In this document: piece after piece, positions 21,608 through 34,900 of the stretch
Numbering within the stretch: position 1 is the first letter of the stretch
How the letters are laid out: every line of letters begins with the position of its first letter
Source: Ganoderma boninense
Lineage: Eukaryota; Basidiomycota; Agaricomycetes; Polyporales; Polyporaceae
Length of the DNA stretch: 64,000 nucleotides
Reading direction: 5' to 3'
Assembly (NCBI GenBank): GCA_002900995.3
Contig: CM035305.1
Coordinates: 4,572,467-4,636,466, forward strand
Program-made: the position numbers and the translations under genes
The notes under the pieces: generated by a model
What the model saw: only the letters and a program-made list of their open reading frames with translations
Told to the model about the DNA's origin: nothing
The model's database searches: none

Positions 21608-23621
21608 CATATTTCTACCCACTCACCGACTTTCGACTCAACGACAGTCAATCCCGTTCTTGCTGCTGCCGCGCGTTTTGCTTTGCACGGCGTTCGTTAT
21701 TCTTATCGTGCGATACCTTCCCTCCCTGCGACACCCTTGTATGCGTGGACTGTGCTGTATGTGATGTGCGTGCTGTAATAGAGTATATGTTGTTAGTGTA
21801 ATGACCGTCTTGGCGGGTAGGATGGGGGGCGTTGTGGATTGACATACCGTACGTACGTGTAGAATCGAATTGATAACTTGATGACGCCTCTGTTCACAGC
21901 TCATACGGTGACGCGTCGTGGCTATAGGCATGTCTGTGTGCATGCCCTGCAGGCCTTGGACTGTGGACGGGATCTGTGCTCCACACACACAAAAAAGCCG
22001 TTCGACGGCTAGATATCGGGACGGAGCGTACATGTTGAATCATGAATTTTTCAAAAAAAAAAATAACAGTTACTCAGGTTGCTCTCGAATTTCTTTGAAT
22101 GTAAGCACCCTCTTCGAAAGGCTTTCAAAGCCTCTGGGATCACGAGGTAGAAAATAAAAATCTCAAGTCCTGCGGCATAGAAAGTCAAAGAATCGTCTTC
22201 TGGATTGGTCCCTTCCCATGACACTTTCACCGCTTGGGAAGGCACCCATCCAGGCCAAAATGCCTACCCGTCCCGAAGAAAGGCACGTCTCCAAAAATCT
22301 GAACAGGTTCCGGGGAATCTGGCGAAGATGACCTGGTGGTGTGCATACACTGTTCAGAACGCGCCCCGTCTGAGATAGTTTCCGTTGACGGGCAGGAAGA
22401 GTCATGTGTTTTACGAAATAGCATTGAGCCTGAGAGGCCTCAAGATATGAATTCGTACAGTCGTAAGTGAAATTTAGTCATGTCGGGTTTCGAAAGTAAA
22501 GAGCTGGTCACACCCCCTCAGGCATGAGGGGATGAAGCTCCCGCCAATATTTTTCATGGATATATGCGCTCGGTGGTGGGCGAGAACACGCCGCCAGACG
22601 CGTCCAGCACCAATGAAGGAGGACTGTGTAGCGTTTACTGTATTAATGACGCGACATTTGGTGCTCCGTTCCTTGGGTGCATAGAGCACTGAGCGACAGA
22701 CGCGTAGATGTTGCGCAAACCGCCTACATCTACGTGTCGTCGCGGATCGTGTGGACGCGTCGTGCCTCCTGGAGTGCAACGTGTGTTATCAAGCACCCGA
22801 AGAAAGAGAGAAAATTCGCTTGCATGAATTGAAAGGGCGACGCACCGAATTTTGGGAGGTAAGGCCAAGGCCTGATTCGATAGCGATGAAAGTGGGGTGT
22901 AGTACAGCAGTGTAGTATTCGTCGGCACGCAAATGCAGGGATCGGCGTGCGGACGCGTTTCAAGCATGCCGTACATCGAATGCACGCGTACATCCACATT
23001 CATCCTGAAGCATGCTCCGGCAAGTTCGCAGCGGTGACAAAACGAAAACCTTACCTCGAATATCCAACCGTATTCCTTTTGCTGGCTGACGTCGGACCGT
23101 GTACGGTCGTCTACGTGGCGTGCCGCCCACATGGACGCGCCGTCACGAGTAGGGCAGGCTTCCTCTTCTGAGAATGCAAGGTCCGAGATGATGGACGCGT
23201 CCAAAGTGTATCTGAGACCGATGTGTTGGCAGATGGGCCGGGGAGAGCTAGACTGTCGGGCGCATCTGCCAGAGCACGGAACATGGCGGTAAACGGGTAA
23301 GTAAGGGAAGAGAAGACCGAGCGGACACGCAGGAGCGCAGAGTGGGTTGCTGTGGACAGAGAATCAGGAGGAGCACGCGGGAGTGACAGCAGATTCGGGG
23401 GAAGAACGCGGAAAAGGAGAGACAGGAAAGGTCAAGGGGCGCGCCAGTGTGACATGCGCAAGCAATGTCCGTGACAGGCGCGTCTGCCGAGGCACGCGCC
23501 TGTGGCTAAGGCGGTTCTCCGTTGCGGGCGCTCCGGGGCTCTCTCGGAGCGACGACCATCTCCTTGCCATCTCTCCCACTCTCCCTGCCTCGCCCTGCCT
23601 CCTGCTCGCAGACAGCCCGGG
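21608..23621. other. Intergenic, no gene supported
   Basis: Contains an A-run near 22053. A 189-codon minus frame (22635-23204) has no recognisable motif and lacks clear splice structure; I do not call it. GGACGCGTC-like words recur at 22590, 23130 and 23195. Confidence 0.4.
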
Positions 23622-24804
23622 ATGGCATCCGCACGCCAGCAGATTCGCATTGCCATAGTATCCGCCTTCTCTCCCCTCCTTCCTCTCCTTCTCTCACCAT
23701 CTTTCCCATCCTCACCCTGCGCAGGCACTCGCCGCCCTCCGGCACAAGCCATCTACCCAATCTATCCCCTGTGAGCGTCCTACCATGCCATCTCCTTCCA
23801 TCGGAACCCGTCTGGGCTGACCTGCGCGTGCCTTGGACAAAGCATACATCCTCGATCTTCACTCCGCCTTCCCCGTCTCGGCCCCGGAGTCCAATCCCAA
23901 TCGTCCGCCATCCCCAAGCCCGTGGCGCCAGCGTGTGCTCCTCCTCGAAAAGGACCTCCAAGAGCTCCAGTCGCAGCGCGATAAGGAGCAGATCGGTGCG
24001 TGTGCAGTGCTCCCATGTCCCCGTGTCATCTACATCACGAAGAAGCCCGTCGTCTGCGCACGTTCGGATCAGTGATCACTGAATCCTAATATCCCTCCCT
24101 GCCCATGCGGGGCCTTCCTTTGTCAGTCCCACCCCTTCCCAGCCATCTCCTTCCCCGACATCTGGTAAACTGGCTGCTTCTTTCCATTCGACTGTAGCCG
24201 GCGATCTAAGTGCCGGGTTGGGCTGCGTGGAGCGGTAGCGCTGACAAGTCGTTCGTCATCTCGCGCACAGAACTCGTTGCGCTCCGCAAGGCCGCCGCCG
24301 TGGTGCGCTCCAAGCAGACGAAAAAACGCGCCAGAGAAGCGGACCCTGCTGAGGATGCCACTGATACGTCGGCTTCAAAGAAGAGAGGAAGGCAGAAGAG
24401 GCAGAAGCCGACCGCGGTGGTTTGTGCCACTGACGACGCCGCTCCACCCACACCACAAACAGAACCACGGCCGCAATCAAGAACTGAGCTGGGCGCGATT
24501 GTGCGCGAGCTGTACGGGTCAGCAGGTACGTTCTCGCCGCCCAACTGTTATACTTCGTTCTTGTGCGGGGATATATCATGCACGGCTGGCCAGGCGCATA
24601 ATTCATGAGTGCTTTTCGAATTTCTGCCGCATCTTTTTCGTTCTCTCTGTCCTCAGGGATGTGGTATGGACACGTAAGTCGCTGGAAATTTCACAAAGAC
24701 GTGCTCACATGGACTATCACGCTCTGCCCGTCGTGATACACTCTCCAACTGTCGAATTTGTCCGAAGACGTCCGTTTTCCCTAATCTAGAATAGCCCTCC
24801 GTGA
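23622..24804 (+). CDS. Small coiled-coil protein with basic nuclear-type stretch, function unknown
   Basis: Proposed exons: 23622-23657, 23725-23770, 23843-23995, 24271-24525, 24657-24673, 24790-24804 (about 173 aa). The product opens MASARQQIRIAIALAALRHK. Then follow a Pro/Ser stretch, a heptad-like helix (WRQRVLLLEKDLQELQSQRD), KEQIELVALRKAAAVVRSKQ across the fourth intron, a bipartite basic stretch (KKRAREAD, KKRGRQKRQK) and a Pro/Thr-rich part ending RTELGAIVRELYGSA. Phase agrees at every junction. The weak points are the AAAG acceptor before exon 3 and the last two tiny exons. It could be a chromosome or meiosis protein, but nothing diagnostic is seen. Confidence 0.5.
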
Positions 24805-26544
24805 TGGCACCCGGCAGACCTCCCCGCGGTGGATGTCCTTCGGGCTCCATCATTCATCAATATATGCTGCTCCTGCGTCTACGCATGTGAGCTCCTGCCT
24901 CAGAGCCTACTTCTTGTCCCAACGTTCACTTAGTGTGTCCCGCTCCGGTGATGGGGATGGAGGTGGATTTTGTGATCAAATGTGCGCGAGGCTCTGCCCT
25001 TGGAACCTGCGTCGAGGCTAGGTTCGGTTCTCGATGTCCTCGACGCCCGGTTTTTGGAAACGTCTTCACGACACATCCGCTCTCTCCGTGCATACACCTG
25101 TTCATCCGTGGAATAAGGCCTCCTTCTGTGGTTCTTACTCCATTGTCATGTCGGGCCTTCATACTTCTCATAACTTGCATGGTCGTCTTCGATTGTTGGT
25201 ACCCTAGGCTCAATTATTCAGAACAGTTTTTGAATCTTGTCTATGGAGAATGCCCCCGCGTAACCTGGTAGGTGGGTATATGCACTCTGCTCGCCAAGTG
25301 TTGTATGCGTGGTGGTTTCACGAAGAGACGCCCATGTATACCGCACTGCTACATATTCAGTTTTGCTTCATCTCCATAGAAGTCTCTGAGATGGCGCGCA
25401 GTTTAGGGTCGTGTGCTTTCCTCAGAGCCTTCTCATTCTACTATCTATCCAGGGCCTTCCTCCGCCTTCTCGCCTACGCGAAAGAATGGAATCCTCCGCA
25501 GTGCGGAAACGAGAACGACCATCGTTCGTTTGAACGTCGGAGACACGTCCGGGGGCGGATCCTCGAACGATCATGATCATCCGCCGCGGACCGCATGGAC
25601 GCGTGAGGATCATCCCTACCCAACCAGGTATCCCCCGCTCCGCTCAGCCCAATTCCATACGCAAGTGCGCGCGTCGAATGGTTCTGTGCTTCATCTGCAT
25701 CAGTCTCCCATGTAAAGTTGGATGTCACCCGCGCCCCCAACAGACGTCTGTGCGCATATCCTGGGACTAGGGATGCATGCGTCCGTATTTGTGCTAGATG
25801 CAGAAGTATGATGCTCATCGACATACGCCCGCGCCGTGCGGGGATGCAGCCTCTCACAGCGGATGATTCCCGCCCACTATACTAGCCTATCGGCTGCATC
25901 AGCACAGCGCGCAGCGAAGATGGACCTGGACATGGGCGTCATATGTATGTACGGCACAGTCTCAAGGGGTCCGCCGTATCTCCCTTCCATGCACACTTCT
26001 GCTGCCGCGCCCGTTTCCGCTCCCATCGTCGTCCTCGGAGACGGAGTGGGTGGGCGCGGGCGCGGGCGTGGGCGTCACGGGCCCGCGCCGTCCGGTAACT
26101 CTAATGGCAGTAGCAGCCTTCGGTATTCAGTGCCCAAGAATACGCAATGGATCCGTTTCAGCGACCTCGCCGCGGCTCGGGTTCACCAACGTGCATAAGA
26201 TAGATCCATACTTGTGTCTGCTGGCGCTGTCGGTCGTTCGTTGGATTGCAAAGATGCTGGTTTGCCACCCCCGAGTCCCCGGTGTATGGAGACCAGAATC
26301 GGTTGCCGCAATTTAGACTAATGGATGCATGGATGCAGTGCAATTGAACGCATACGAGAGAAGACGATGGCGAGAGGGGTCGGGCGAAGGTTCGTAACCG
26401 CACCGTATCACCTAATGCCTGGCGCCCGCCTCCCTCTCGCACCGGCCTCCGTAGTTCTTGGGTTCATCGTTCCTTCGCGAATCTGCAGCTCTGCTCTTCT
26501 CCTAACGCTGCATTCATTCGACTTATCTCGCCCGTCATGCATTC
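24805..26544. other. Intergenic, no gene supported
   Basis: Short frames only. A TCGAACGATCATGATCATCC palindrome-like word is near 25564. The G-rich stretch at 26046-26080 (GGGCGCGGGCGCGGGCG) is low complexity. Confidence 0.4.
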
Positions 26545-28908
26545 ATGACGTATGCTGACGATGCGAACACGACTTGCCCAGACATCCCGACAGTGCCCGC
26601 CTTTCTGGCCTCGCTCGACAGCTTCGACGCAATGGCCGACATGCTCGACGCCGACGCGCTCGCGGTCCCACTCGACCTGCTTCTCTCGACCACTCGCCGC
26701 GCGCTTCGTGCCCTCGGCGCGCTCCTGTCTGCATCCCTTGCTTCTCCATCTTGCTCTCTCCCCGGCTCCAGTTCTAGGACGAGCACCGGCTTTGTCTCTG
26801 CCTCTAGGATGCAAGACGACCTGAGCACGGCTCCAGACGACGCGCCTTCTGGCGTCCGGCATCCCCTGCGCGCGCTCGCGCTACTGGACGCGTCCCTTGC
26901 ACCGGGTCCTCTGCACGGTCTTCGCCGCTCTCGCTGCACACCTCCCGAGCCGCAGCCGCGCGGCCGGACTCCGCGGACCCCGCTGGCGACTGACGCACAT
27001 GCAGCGGCAGCAGGAGGGGGAGAGCTCGAGACGCGCGCCGCCGCAGCGCTGGACGGCTTCCTGGGCAGCCTGTACGAGCTCGTCCTCGCCCCGCTCGTGC
27101 GCGCGTTCGCACCCGCCTCGGAGGGCTTCGTCTCTGCGTGTCTTCTTCGCTCCTGCTCTCGTGCCCGTTCTTGCTCTGAGCTTGGTTCTGGCTCTGGCTT
27201 CGGATCGGGCTCTGGGTCTGGGATAAGCTACGGCGACGAGTATCCGCTCCCTGGGGCCGGGCGCAATAGCGAGCGCGACAGCAACAACTCCCGCGAGTGC
27301 GATAAGGATAAGGACAAGGATCGCGACCGTGCTGGTGCTGGTGCTAGTGCTGTGGCCGACTTACGCCCGGTGCTCTTCGACGTCCTCGAGAGGGCGCTGT
27401 CTACGCTCGAAGGCCAGTGTCGTAGGCTCGAACTCGGTTCTTCGGGTGTGGCGCCGGAGTCGCTCGCTGGAGACGAGGAGTCAAGCTCATGCTCGGGCTC
27501 GGGTCCCGCGAATGCTGGAGACGGCGGCCACACTTCTAACCTGGGACTGGGGTTGCACGCTCAGGCTATTCAGGGCGTCCGCGACGTCAAAAGGCTCCTC
27601 GCGCTCGACTGCGTGCGCGAGCTGGAGCGGATGTACGCCTCTGCTCCCACCTCCCTTCCGTCGGAGGACCACCGGACCACGGATGCGAGCATGAGGCGGA
27701 GGAGCAGCGACGTGCCCCCAGGCGGCAGCGCGGACACACGCCCAGCGCAGGGCACGCTCCCCCATTCGCTGGCCCGGCCTCTCCCGCCCCTCGCCCTCGC
27801 CGCGCAGTGGGACTGGTCGCCGGGATCCGCGCGCACCTGCGCGCCGATGCGGAAAGCACATGCACATGCGTCGCGCGCGGGTGCGGATCGCAATCGGGGG
27901 CCAGAGGAGTGCGCGAGCGCGGGTGTGAGTGGGAGTGGGAGCGAAGATCCTACGCGACCAGGCACGCCCGCGTCCGCGTCGCCCGCGCTAGGCCCGCTGC
28001 GCGGTGCTCATGCTCAGGCCCAGCATCGGGGCGAAGAGCGATCAGCAGCCCACGCACGCCCGCAAGCGAGTGCGGGGCGTACACGCTTGGCGGGAAACTT
28101 CGGCGAAATTCGGGCGAGGTCGTCGCACTGGCAGCCGGACGAGGGGTACGAGGATGGCGATGGGGACGGGGGTGCTGCGCTTGGGCTCGCGTTCGCACAC
28201 ACGCATATCCGCGCGCGCGGGGAGGGCAAGGGGGACGATCGGGATCTGCGCAGGGGCGATGAGGATGGGGATGGACTTGGTGCTATGGAGAAACAGATGA
28301 GGCAGCAGCAGGTGGGGAGGATGGCGCGGAAGGACGCGGCGTGGTACCTCTGCGCCGTCCTGAGCCGACTCCTTTCTCGTGGAACGCCTTCGAACTGCGA
28401 CTCCGCGACAAGCTCAGGCTCCAGTGGGGACGCGAACGCGACTTCTGTGCCTCCCGACCCGAGCAGACTGGGGGCGGACGACGTCGACGTCGATGCAGCG
28501 AACGCGAACGCGAATGCTAATGCTAGCCCCCGGGAACAGGCAAACCACAAACTCTCGCTCGACACGGACACCATCGCCGACGAAGCAGTGTACGCCGCGC
28601 TGGTGGACCTCCTTCGGCGCTCGCGGCCCGCCCACTCGTCCTTCCTCTCAGACGGTCGTGGTTCTGATCCTTCTACGTATACGCGCGCCGACAGTGCGGA
28701 GGCTTCTATTCGCGACCACGACCATGTCCATGTCCACGACGGCGGGTTCTCGGCCGGGGGCGCAGATCGACACGACAGGCAGCACGCGCACAGGGACGCG
28801 CGCGACGGCGACCCAGGACGTGGACTCAGCAGTGGAACCGCGGCAATGGGCGCGGTCGAGCGAGGCATGCTGCTCGCCGTGTTCGAGCGCGCGTGGCTCG
28901 GGATGTAG
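26545..28908 (+). CDS. 787-codon intronless ORF, function unknown
   Basis: Opens MTYADDANTTCPDIPTVPAF and stays open for 2.36 kb in a neighbourhood where genes usually have introns every few hundred bases. Helical Leu-rich blocks (AVPLDLLLSTTRRALRALGA; LGSLYELVLAPLVRAFAP; LFDVLERALSTLEGQCRRLE; KDAAWYLCAVLSRLLSR; VYAALVDLLRRSRP) alternate with low-complexity linkers (GSGSGFGSGSGSG, DKDKDKDRD, NANANANAS). That alternation argues for a real protein. GC is very high and a 381-codon antisense frame is open over 28014-29159, so composition alone could explain part of the length. No catalytic motif, signal peptide or membrane segment. The ending MLLAVFERAWLGM is helical. Confidence 0.55.
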   Translation: MTYADDANTTCPDIPTVPAFLASLDSFDAMADMLDADALAVPLDLLLSTTRRALRALGALLSASLASPSCSLPGSSSRTSTGFVSASRMQDDLSTAPDDAPSGVRHPLRALALLDASLAPGPLHGLRRSRCTPPEPQPRGRTPRTPLATDAHAAAAGGGELETRAAAALDGFLGSLYELVLAPLVRAFAPASEGFVSACLLRSCSRARSCSELGSGSGFGSGSGSGISYGDEYPLPGAGRNSERDSNNSRECDKDKDKDRDRAGAGASAVADLRPVLFDVLERALSTLEGQCRRLELGSSGVAPESLAGDEESSSCSGSGPANAGDGGHTSNLGLGLHAQAIQGVRDVKRLLALDCVRELERMYASAPTSLPSEDHRTTDASMRRRSSDVPPGGSADTRPAQGTLPHSLARPLPPLALAAQWDWSPGSARTCAPMRKAHAHASRAGADRNRGPEECASAGVSGSGSEDPTRPGTPASASPALGPLRGAHAQAQHRGEERSAAHARPQASAGRTRLAGNFGEIRARSSHWQPDEGYEDGDGDGGAALGLAFAHTHIRARGEGKGDDRDLRRGDEDGDGLGAMEKQMRQQQVGRMARKDAAWYLCAVLSRLLSRGTPSNCDSATSSGSSGDANATSVPPDPSRLGADDVDVDAANANANANASPREQANHKLSLDTDTIADEAVYAALVDLLRRSRPAHSSFLSDGRGSDPSTYTRADSAEASIRDHDHVHVHDGGFSAGGADRHDRQHAHRDARDGDPGRGLSSGTAAMGAVERGMLLAVFERAWLGM

Positions 28909-31900
28909 CAGGAGCGTGTAGCGGCCATGTTATCGCCCCTCGCGCTGCAGGCCGTAACCTCGCTGCGCGCTGGGCACTCGGGAGCTTGCTCGTTCGTGAC
29001 TGCTTTTGTGGCCTCTCCGTGCTGTGTCCTGGTAATCCAGGGGTGTTCGGGCGCGCCCACTAGTGTGTGCGTGTGCTGCAGTCTGCTGCTCGCGAGCTTA
29101 TTCCGGCGGCGGCGCTGCTGTTGACGGTAACGGCGTACACGATTCGCGTGCGTGAGCATGCACTACATACTTAGCACTAGTCGGCCCTTGGGCCGAGGAC
29201 AAGGACAAAGACAAAGACAAAAAGGATCGGGCGAGACGGCAATAACCAGTGGGATGGTTACGTCTTGGGCGCTAGCGCTAGCGCTGAGCGGGGCGCGCAA
29301 GACCTCACCAGGGCATGGACTTCCAGGTGCTCTTCCACTTCCAGCGCAGGAATTCTATCCTATCTCTATCCGAACCTGCATCCGGATTCGCTGGGGTGCC
29401 TTGGCCAATCGCCGTGCTCCAGCGTTCTGTCGCGCACATCTTCATCTCAAGCCGTGTGTCACTATCAAACCACGCCCGCTCATTCACTGTCAGGACCATC
29501 CTTACGGCGTGCGGCGTGCGGCCGTATGTCCCGGCGATATGTCGCCGTGGTCGCGCGCCGGCGTTCGCGAGCTTCGCAGACGTAAAGATGGGCTGCCGTT
29601 TCCGGGCGTCCGTTCTCTGGCGACCTATACTTGCGTCGCGGCGTCCTTCGCGTGCATGCGGGCGAGCGCGAGCGTGCCTGGCGAGCCTCTTCGCCCGGTC
29701 GTGCTCTCTTCGGGCAGGCAGGCGAGGTGATACGCGCGCTCGTGCTGCATCTTCGCCTCTTCTTGCTCGGGGGCGTGGTCGCGTTCGCGCGCGCGGGTGC
29801 AGTGGGGGCGTGCTGCCGCACACTTCACATAGCAAAAGCTCCGGTGATCGTCGGGGCTCGAGGACAGATTGGGGGAGGCGTTGGCACTGTCGTAAAGACA
29901 TGTACATTGCACGCTCTCGCCAACACTAACGGCGCAGCGCGATTCCTCGAAGGACCAGGACCCCGCCGCGAGCCACCCTTCTTTGGACAGAACCACAGTG
30001 GCCACAGCGGCGTTCGTACGTACATCAACCGGCGCGTGTCCCGCGCTATCACCGTCGGCCGTCCCTAACTCCCCTTCGCGGAACCTCCGGACGCGCGCGA
30101 GCGCTAGCGCTAGCGGGGTTGACGATCCTGATCCAGGACTACAGGTGCGCTCCGCCGCCCTCTGGCTCGGGAATTGGTTAATTCTCTACGTTATGTTCCC
30201 CATGCCGGCGGACCAGCAGGGCAATGCAATGCTTGCCAAGTATGATAAGCCGGCGTGCGATTGACAGTATGTATGTTCCGTACGTACACACACGCACGGC
30301 GCAGATGCGCGCCGAAACCTGCCAGCGTAAGTAGCGCCATCGCACTCAAAAGCGTAAAGCGTCGCGGACCCTTGCCCAACAGAGGGAGAGAGTGCAATCA
30401 GTACGTATACCTCCAACTTCCAAGCATTCACATTCTAATGGCCGTGGCCTGGCGCTGGCGGGTGGGTTGCCGGCGCGCGCGCTCGCCCGCCGCTGGGTCC
30501 GGCGAATACTGACACGAGTGCTCTCAGGTCAGTCAGAGTTCTCAGTTAGCCTCCCTTGCTCCTCTTGGCTTGGCCGGGGCGGCCCTGGAGACTACTGTGA
30601 GGACCCTGGGCGCGGATAGATACGCCAGTCGCCACTTACCGCATACCTCAACATACTTACGGTACGGTAGGACGCCGCGTCCAGATCCTCGCGAGCGTTG
30701 CTCGCCCCCGCCGAGGACGGGCGTGCCAAATGCACAGTGGTTTTCCGCGCTACAGCGAGGGCGTCCGGCGCGCGCCGTCGGACGTTCGTGTCGTTACTCT
30801 AGGGTCCGGGTTCAGTTTCGGGATTCGCCTTCGGGTCGTCCGTCCTTCTTCGCGCGCGGCGTGTGCGAGGTGGCGCGACGCGAGGTGGCGGCGGTACCTG
30901 GAAGACCTGGAAGTCGAAGAGCTAAGAGCTTGCGCACTGGACACTGGGCGCGGGCGAGTGCCTCTGCTTCTGCTTCTGCGAGCATGCATTGTACATGCGT
31001 GCGCACGAATTGTCGGGGCCGACGGTGGTGCGTGTAGTCGTAGAAGCGTGGAGCACGAGCGGAAGGGAGTTCCCCGTCCAATCGGAGGGACGCGGACGGC
31101 AGCGACGCAAGGTGTTCAGTATGTACGTATACGTACTCGTACTTACCTTCCGCCGTAGAATAGACCGCAGTCTGTGCGACATGTCTGTGATCTCCTAGCC
31201 TGGCACCACGCTTGCAGTTGCTGTTTCCGAGCCGCCTTGGGTGCCCAGCATTCCTCCTCTGAAGGGTCTCAGTTCAACGTTCAACGCTCAACGTACAGCG
31301 ACGCCCTGGAACCTGAAGGGCCCTGGCGACGGGCGTTGAGTATGTATGTGCAATATCATGTCGTGTCATCCCAAACCTCCGCGGAGTCGTGGACCAACCA
31401 ACCGAATTCCATTCCACCCCAATTCCCTCCAATTCCTCGCGCGCATCCCGCGCCTCTGATTGGCCCGCGCCCCAGTCGTCCTAAGTTATGATGGCCGTCG
31501 TCCGTCGAGGCACGCCGTGCGCGCGTCCATCTCCATGTTCGAACTTCAAACTTCAACATCTCATCAAACACTCGACGCGACGCGTCGCGTCGCTCGCTGT
31601 CGTCGGCCTGCGCACCGTCTCGCGTTCCCGCGCTAGTGTGGGAGAGCCGAGCCACGGCTTGCAGGCGGGGCGGGCCGCCAAGGTCTGCAGCCCTGGTGGC
31701 GCGCCGGCTATCCAAATCCAAACGTGCAGCACATTCAATCGCCCACACGCGCGCAGGCGACGCGTCGTCAACGTCAACGTTCGACCCTACTGGATATCGT
31801 GCATTCAACGTTTAACGTGAACGTTAACGTTGAATTGGATTGAATGGGGAGCCGTGCCTCGTCGCGTTGCTGCGTCGTTGCTGGCTTGGGGCGTCCCCGG

Positions 31901-34900
31901 TGCAGACTGGTTGCTGACAGGCTGTACAGTTAGTTCTTGCGGCTGCAGGCTGAGGTCTGAGACTTTATCGCGGCGATGTGTGTGCGCGTTCGGGAGATAC
32001 GGTTCCAAGCGTGCGGGTACGAGGCCTGCAGGCGAGGCGGGCGATATTGAACGCTGATGAGGACGGTGATGAATGATGCAATGGCAGCGAGCTGGCAGCC
32101 GGCCGCGTGCGGCGGCGACGATCTGTCTCGCTCACTGCTTGGGGCTCGGTTTGAGGCTGCCGTAATACTTATTGATGTTCATGTCGGCCCTGCACTGCGC
32201 GGCCTCGTTCTATCTGCTTAGCTTTGGTTTGTTTCATCAGAGCTTTGTCGATGATGCCGGCCTACTTACGGCGGGTTTTCTGGACCAAGCTGCAAGCACT
32301 CTGGAAAAACATGGCAGCACATGCTTGCCTAGGGGCTTCTCCGGTAACCACACACTACACATTGATTCAATCAGTAATGTTAAACGGCTGTACCATTGTG
32401 AAGGCGAAGCACATCGGAACACACCCGCTGGCCCGAAGTCTTGTTTGACTTATGACCGGACGCTTACCTCACAGATGCTCATTGCCCGAGCAAAAACGTT
32501 CATGCGCCGCGGTCGGAGTGAGCACATTTTTATGTACTACACGGCCAGACGGCTATTTGCGTCAGGCTTCAACGAGAGAAAATAGACCAGGTTTAACCTA
32601 CTGATTTTAAACCCGGGCTAAACGAGGCCTGTGCGCGGCGCATCGCTCAAATTTTGAACCAAGTTTAAACTGTAGGGACATGCTGAGCGCAGCCTCGCAT
32701 CAGCTCAAACTGAGCGTGGGTCGCGCACACAACTTCAGGTCAAAGTCCAATCGTTTTAAGCTCAACCCATATCTCCTCGGGCGCCTGAACTTATCGATAT
32801 CATGATGGTGATGGTTGGACTTTGAAGTTTTCGGTGGGCATTTCGCTGGGGGTCCCTGCCGTCCCCCCCCATCTCCTCCTCCCACTGTTCTCCTTTTTCA
32901 AACAACGCATTCCTCCCCCCCAGGTGACCCACGTATATTCATTAGCACGGTGCATTTGGGCCCGGAACCTCAAACGCTTTGCTAAGAGGAGCGACATGTT
33001 TGACAATCAGCTCGTTTTCGAGCTCGTCGTCTGACGTGTCGTCTCCGCTGGCTGACTTGGGGTCTCGGGCTCCACGGTGTATCTATTGCCACGGATTCTG
33101 AGGCAGCAGGGTACTAGTGTCCTACCCAGGGGACTTCTCTCACTCCCTGTCTGTACCAGCTTGTTACGTATTCTCATGGGGTCCATCCCAGCTTGCTGTG
33201 CGCCCCAAACCGTTTTGACGGCGCCAGAGTGCTGCGAGCCCGATCGAGGAGCGCGCTGTCCGTGTATCGTTTTGAATTCTTCGTTACATTATTACCTGTA
33301 GATATAATCTTGTAGAAGTGCTGTAGGCATTTTGAGTGTCAGCCATCAATGCATTTCTTTCCAAGCGCAGGACGCAGAGGGAACGAGCGAATCGAGCGAT
33401 GCCCCGCGATACGAAAGCGCAACCTGAATTCCGATAGGAAGGCGCCGCCCGGTCACGTGCCGCTCGTTTCGAGCCAGGTTCAAAACTCGGTTGATGCAGG
33501 GTACAAGTGTCCGGCATCTTGTGCTCGGTACAAAACTTCATAATAGGGCTCAACATCATATCACTCATGCTGAGCTTGTGCCCGCGCCACTGAAGCCTAG
33601 CTCCATAGCGGTGCATGCCCGTGTACTTACGTGGGGCCGGGAAAATATGCAGCGAATTCATTACAGTGCCTTGCATAATTGCGTGAACGCGCCGAAAAAT
33701 CCCCCGCTGGCGCTTATACTTCGCCTACCAAATACGGATGGATCACGGTCACATGCAACGCCATCGTGCCCGCCGCCTGAGGAGACTGTTCATGTCCGGA
33801 CGAGGCTCAGTGGCTCTCCGTGGGGCATCTCTAAATTGCGTGCAGGCACGCCATCCGCATGTCACATAATCACCAACTCGCTTGAAGGCGTCCTGGGGTA
33901 GGCGAACATACGCCTGCGCGAGCCCGCGACGCAATTATGGGGCACTGTAAGCAAGGGTTTCGTAACGCTTTGACGGCAAAGGACAAAATACAACGGCGTG
34001 GAGTCGCCTGCGGTCGGACGCCTGCGCAATCATGAAGCGTCGATGCGACGCTGCGATCGCGCTGCACGCGATCTGTGCAAAGCAAGGGCGGGCGGGCCCT
34101 TCGGATTCAGATCGGGTGCGGGACTGTTCGTGGGCAGGCGACCTGCCTCGATCACACTGCTTTCCGCTGCAGCAGATCGCGCGCGCACTGGCTTCCACAT
34201 TGCAGCATGCGCGGCAAGTACAGGCGAGGCGAGAAGAAAGTTCGAGGAGGAATACGAGGAATGCGCGGGCAGCGACCGGTGCGCATTGGAATTCGAAGCG
34301 GGCCCTACCAAACTCCTATCCTGCGACGCGCCGTGCTGGGCGGAACTTCGCCGTGGAAGGTGTCGAGAGGGCATGACATCACCCTCGAATTCTGCGGTGG
34401 GTAAACGTATGCTCTCCACTTGCGGCTGGCGCTGTGCCCAAGCGGCCCCCGGCCGCTCTCCATCGCCCCGCCCCGCTCGCGCTCCTCGCTGTCGAGGCCC
34501 ATGTCAAGCCGCAACGGCGCGCGATCGGGAGCAGCTCCAACACCAGCGATGAGAACCTGAGTACAGCGCAGCCTGCCTCGTTCTCGTTCTCGGGGGCGCG
34601 GCGTGGATGCTGAGAGAGCCCAAGATGGCGCGCGGGCCTCCCACCGCGAGGCGCAGAGCGCGCGCATGCAGGTGGCCAGTGGGAGCCTCGCAATGGAGAT
34701 TTCAGACGGTTGACGTGAGAGCGAGCAGGGTTCGCGCACCGTGGGAGCCAGGGACGGGTAGACACGCACCGCCCCGCTTTGGAAGGAGGCCGCGCCTGCG
34801 ACGGTCGCTTCCCTGCGAAAATTGCCGGACGAGGCGACGTCCACATGCTCCGTTCGCCTGCTCCAGCCACACGTCGGCGCATCCGGTCCAACGACCCGCC

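Noticed and set aside
22635..23204. 189-codon minus-strand ORF
   Set aside because: No recognisable domain, and surrounding frames are broken.
28014..29159. 381-codon minus-strand ORF
   Set aside because: It lies largely antisense to the better-looking plus-strand ORF; GC-rich composition alone opens such frames.
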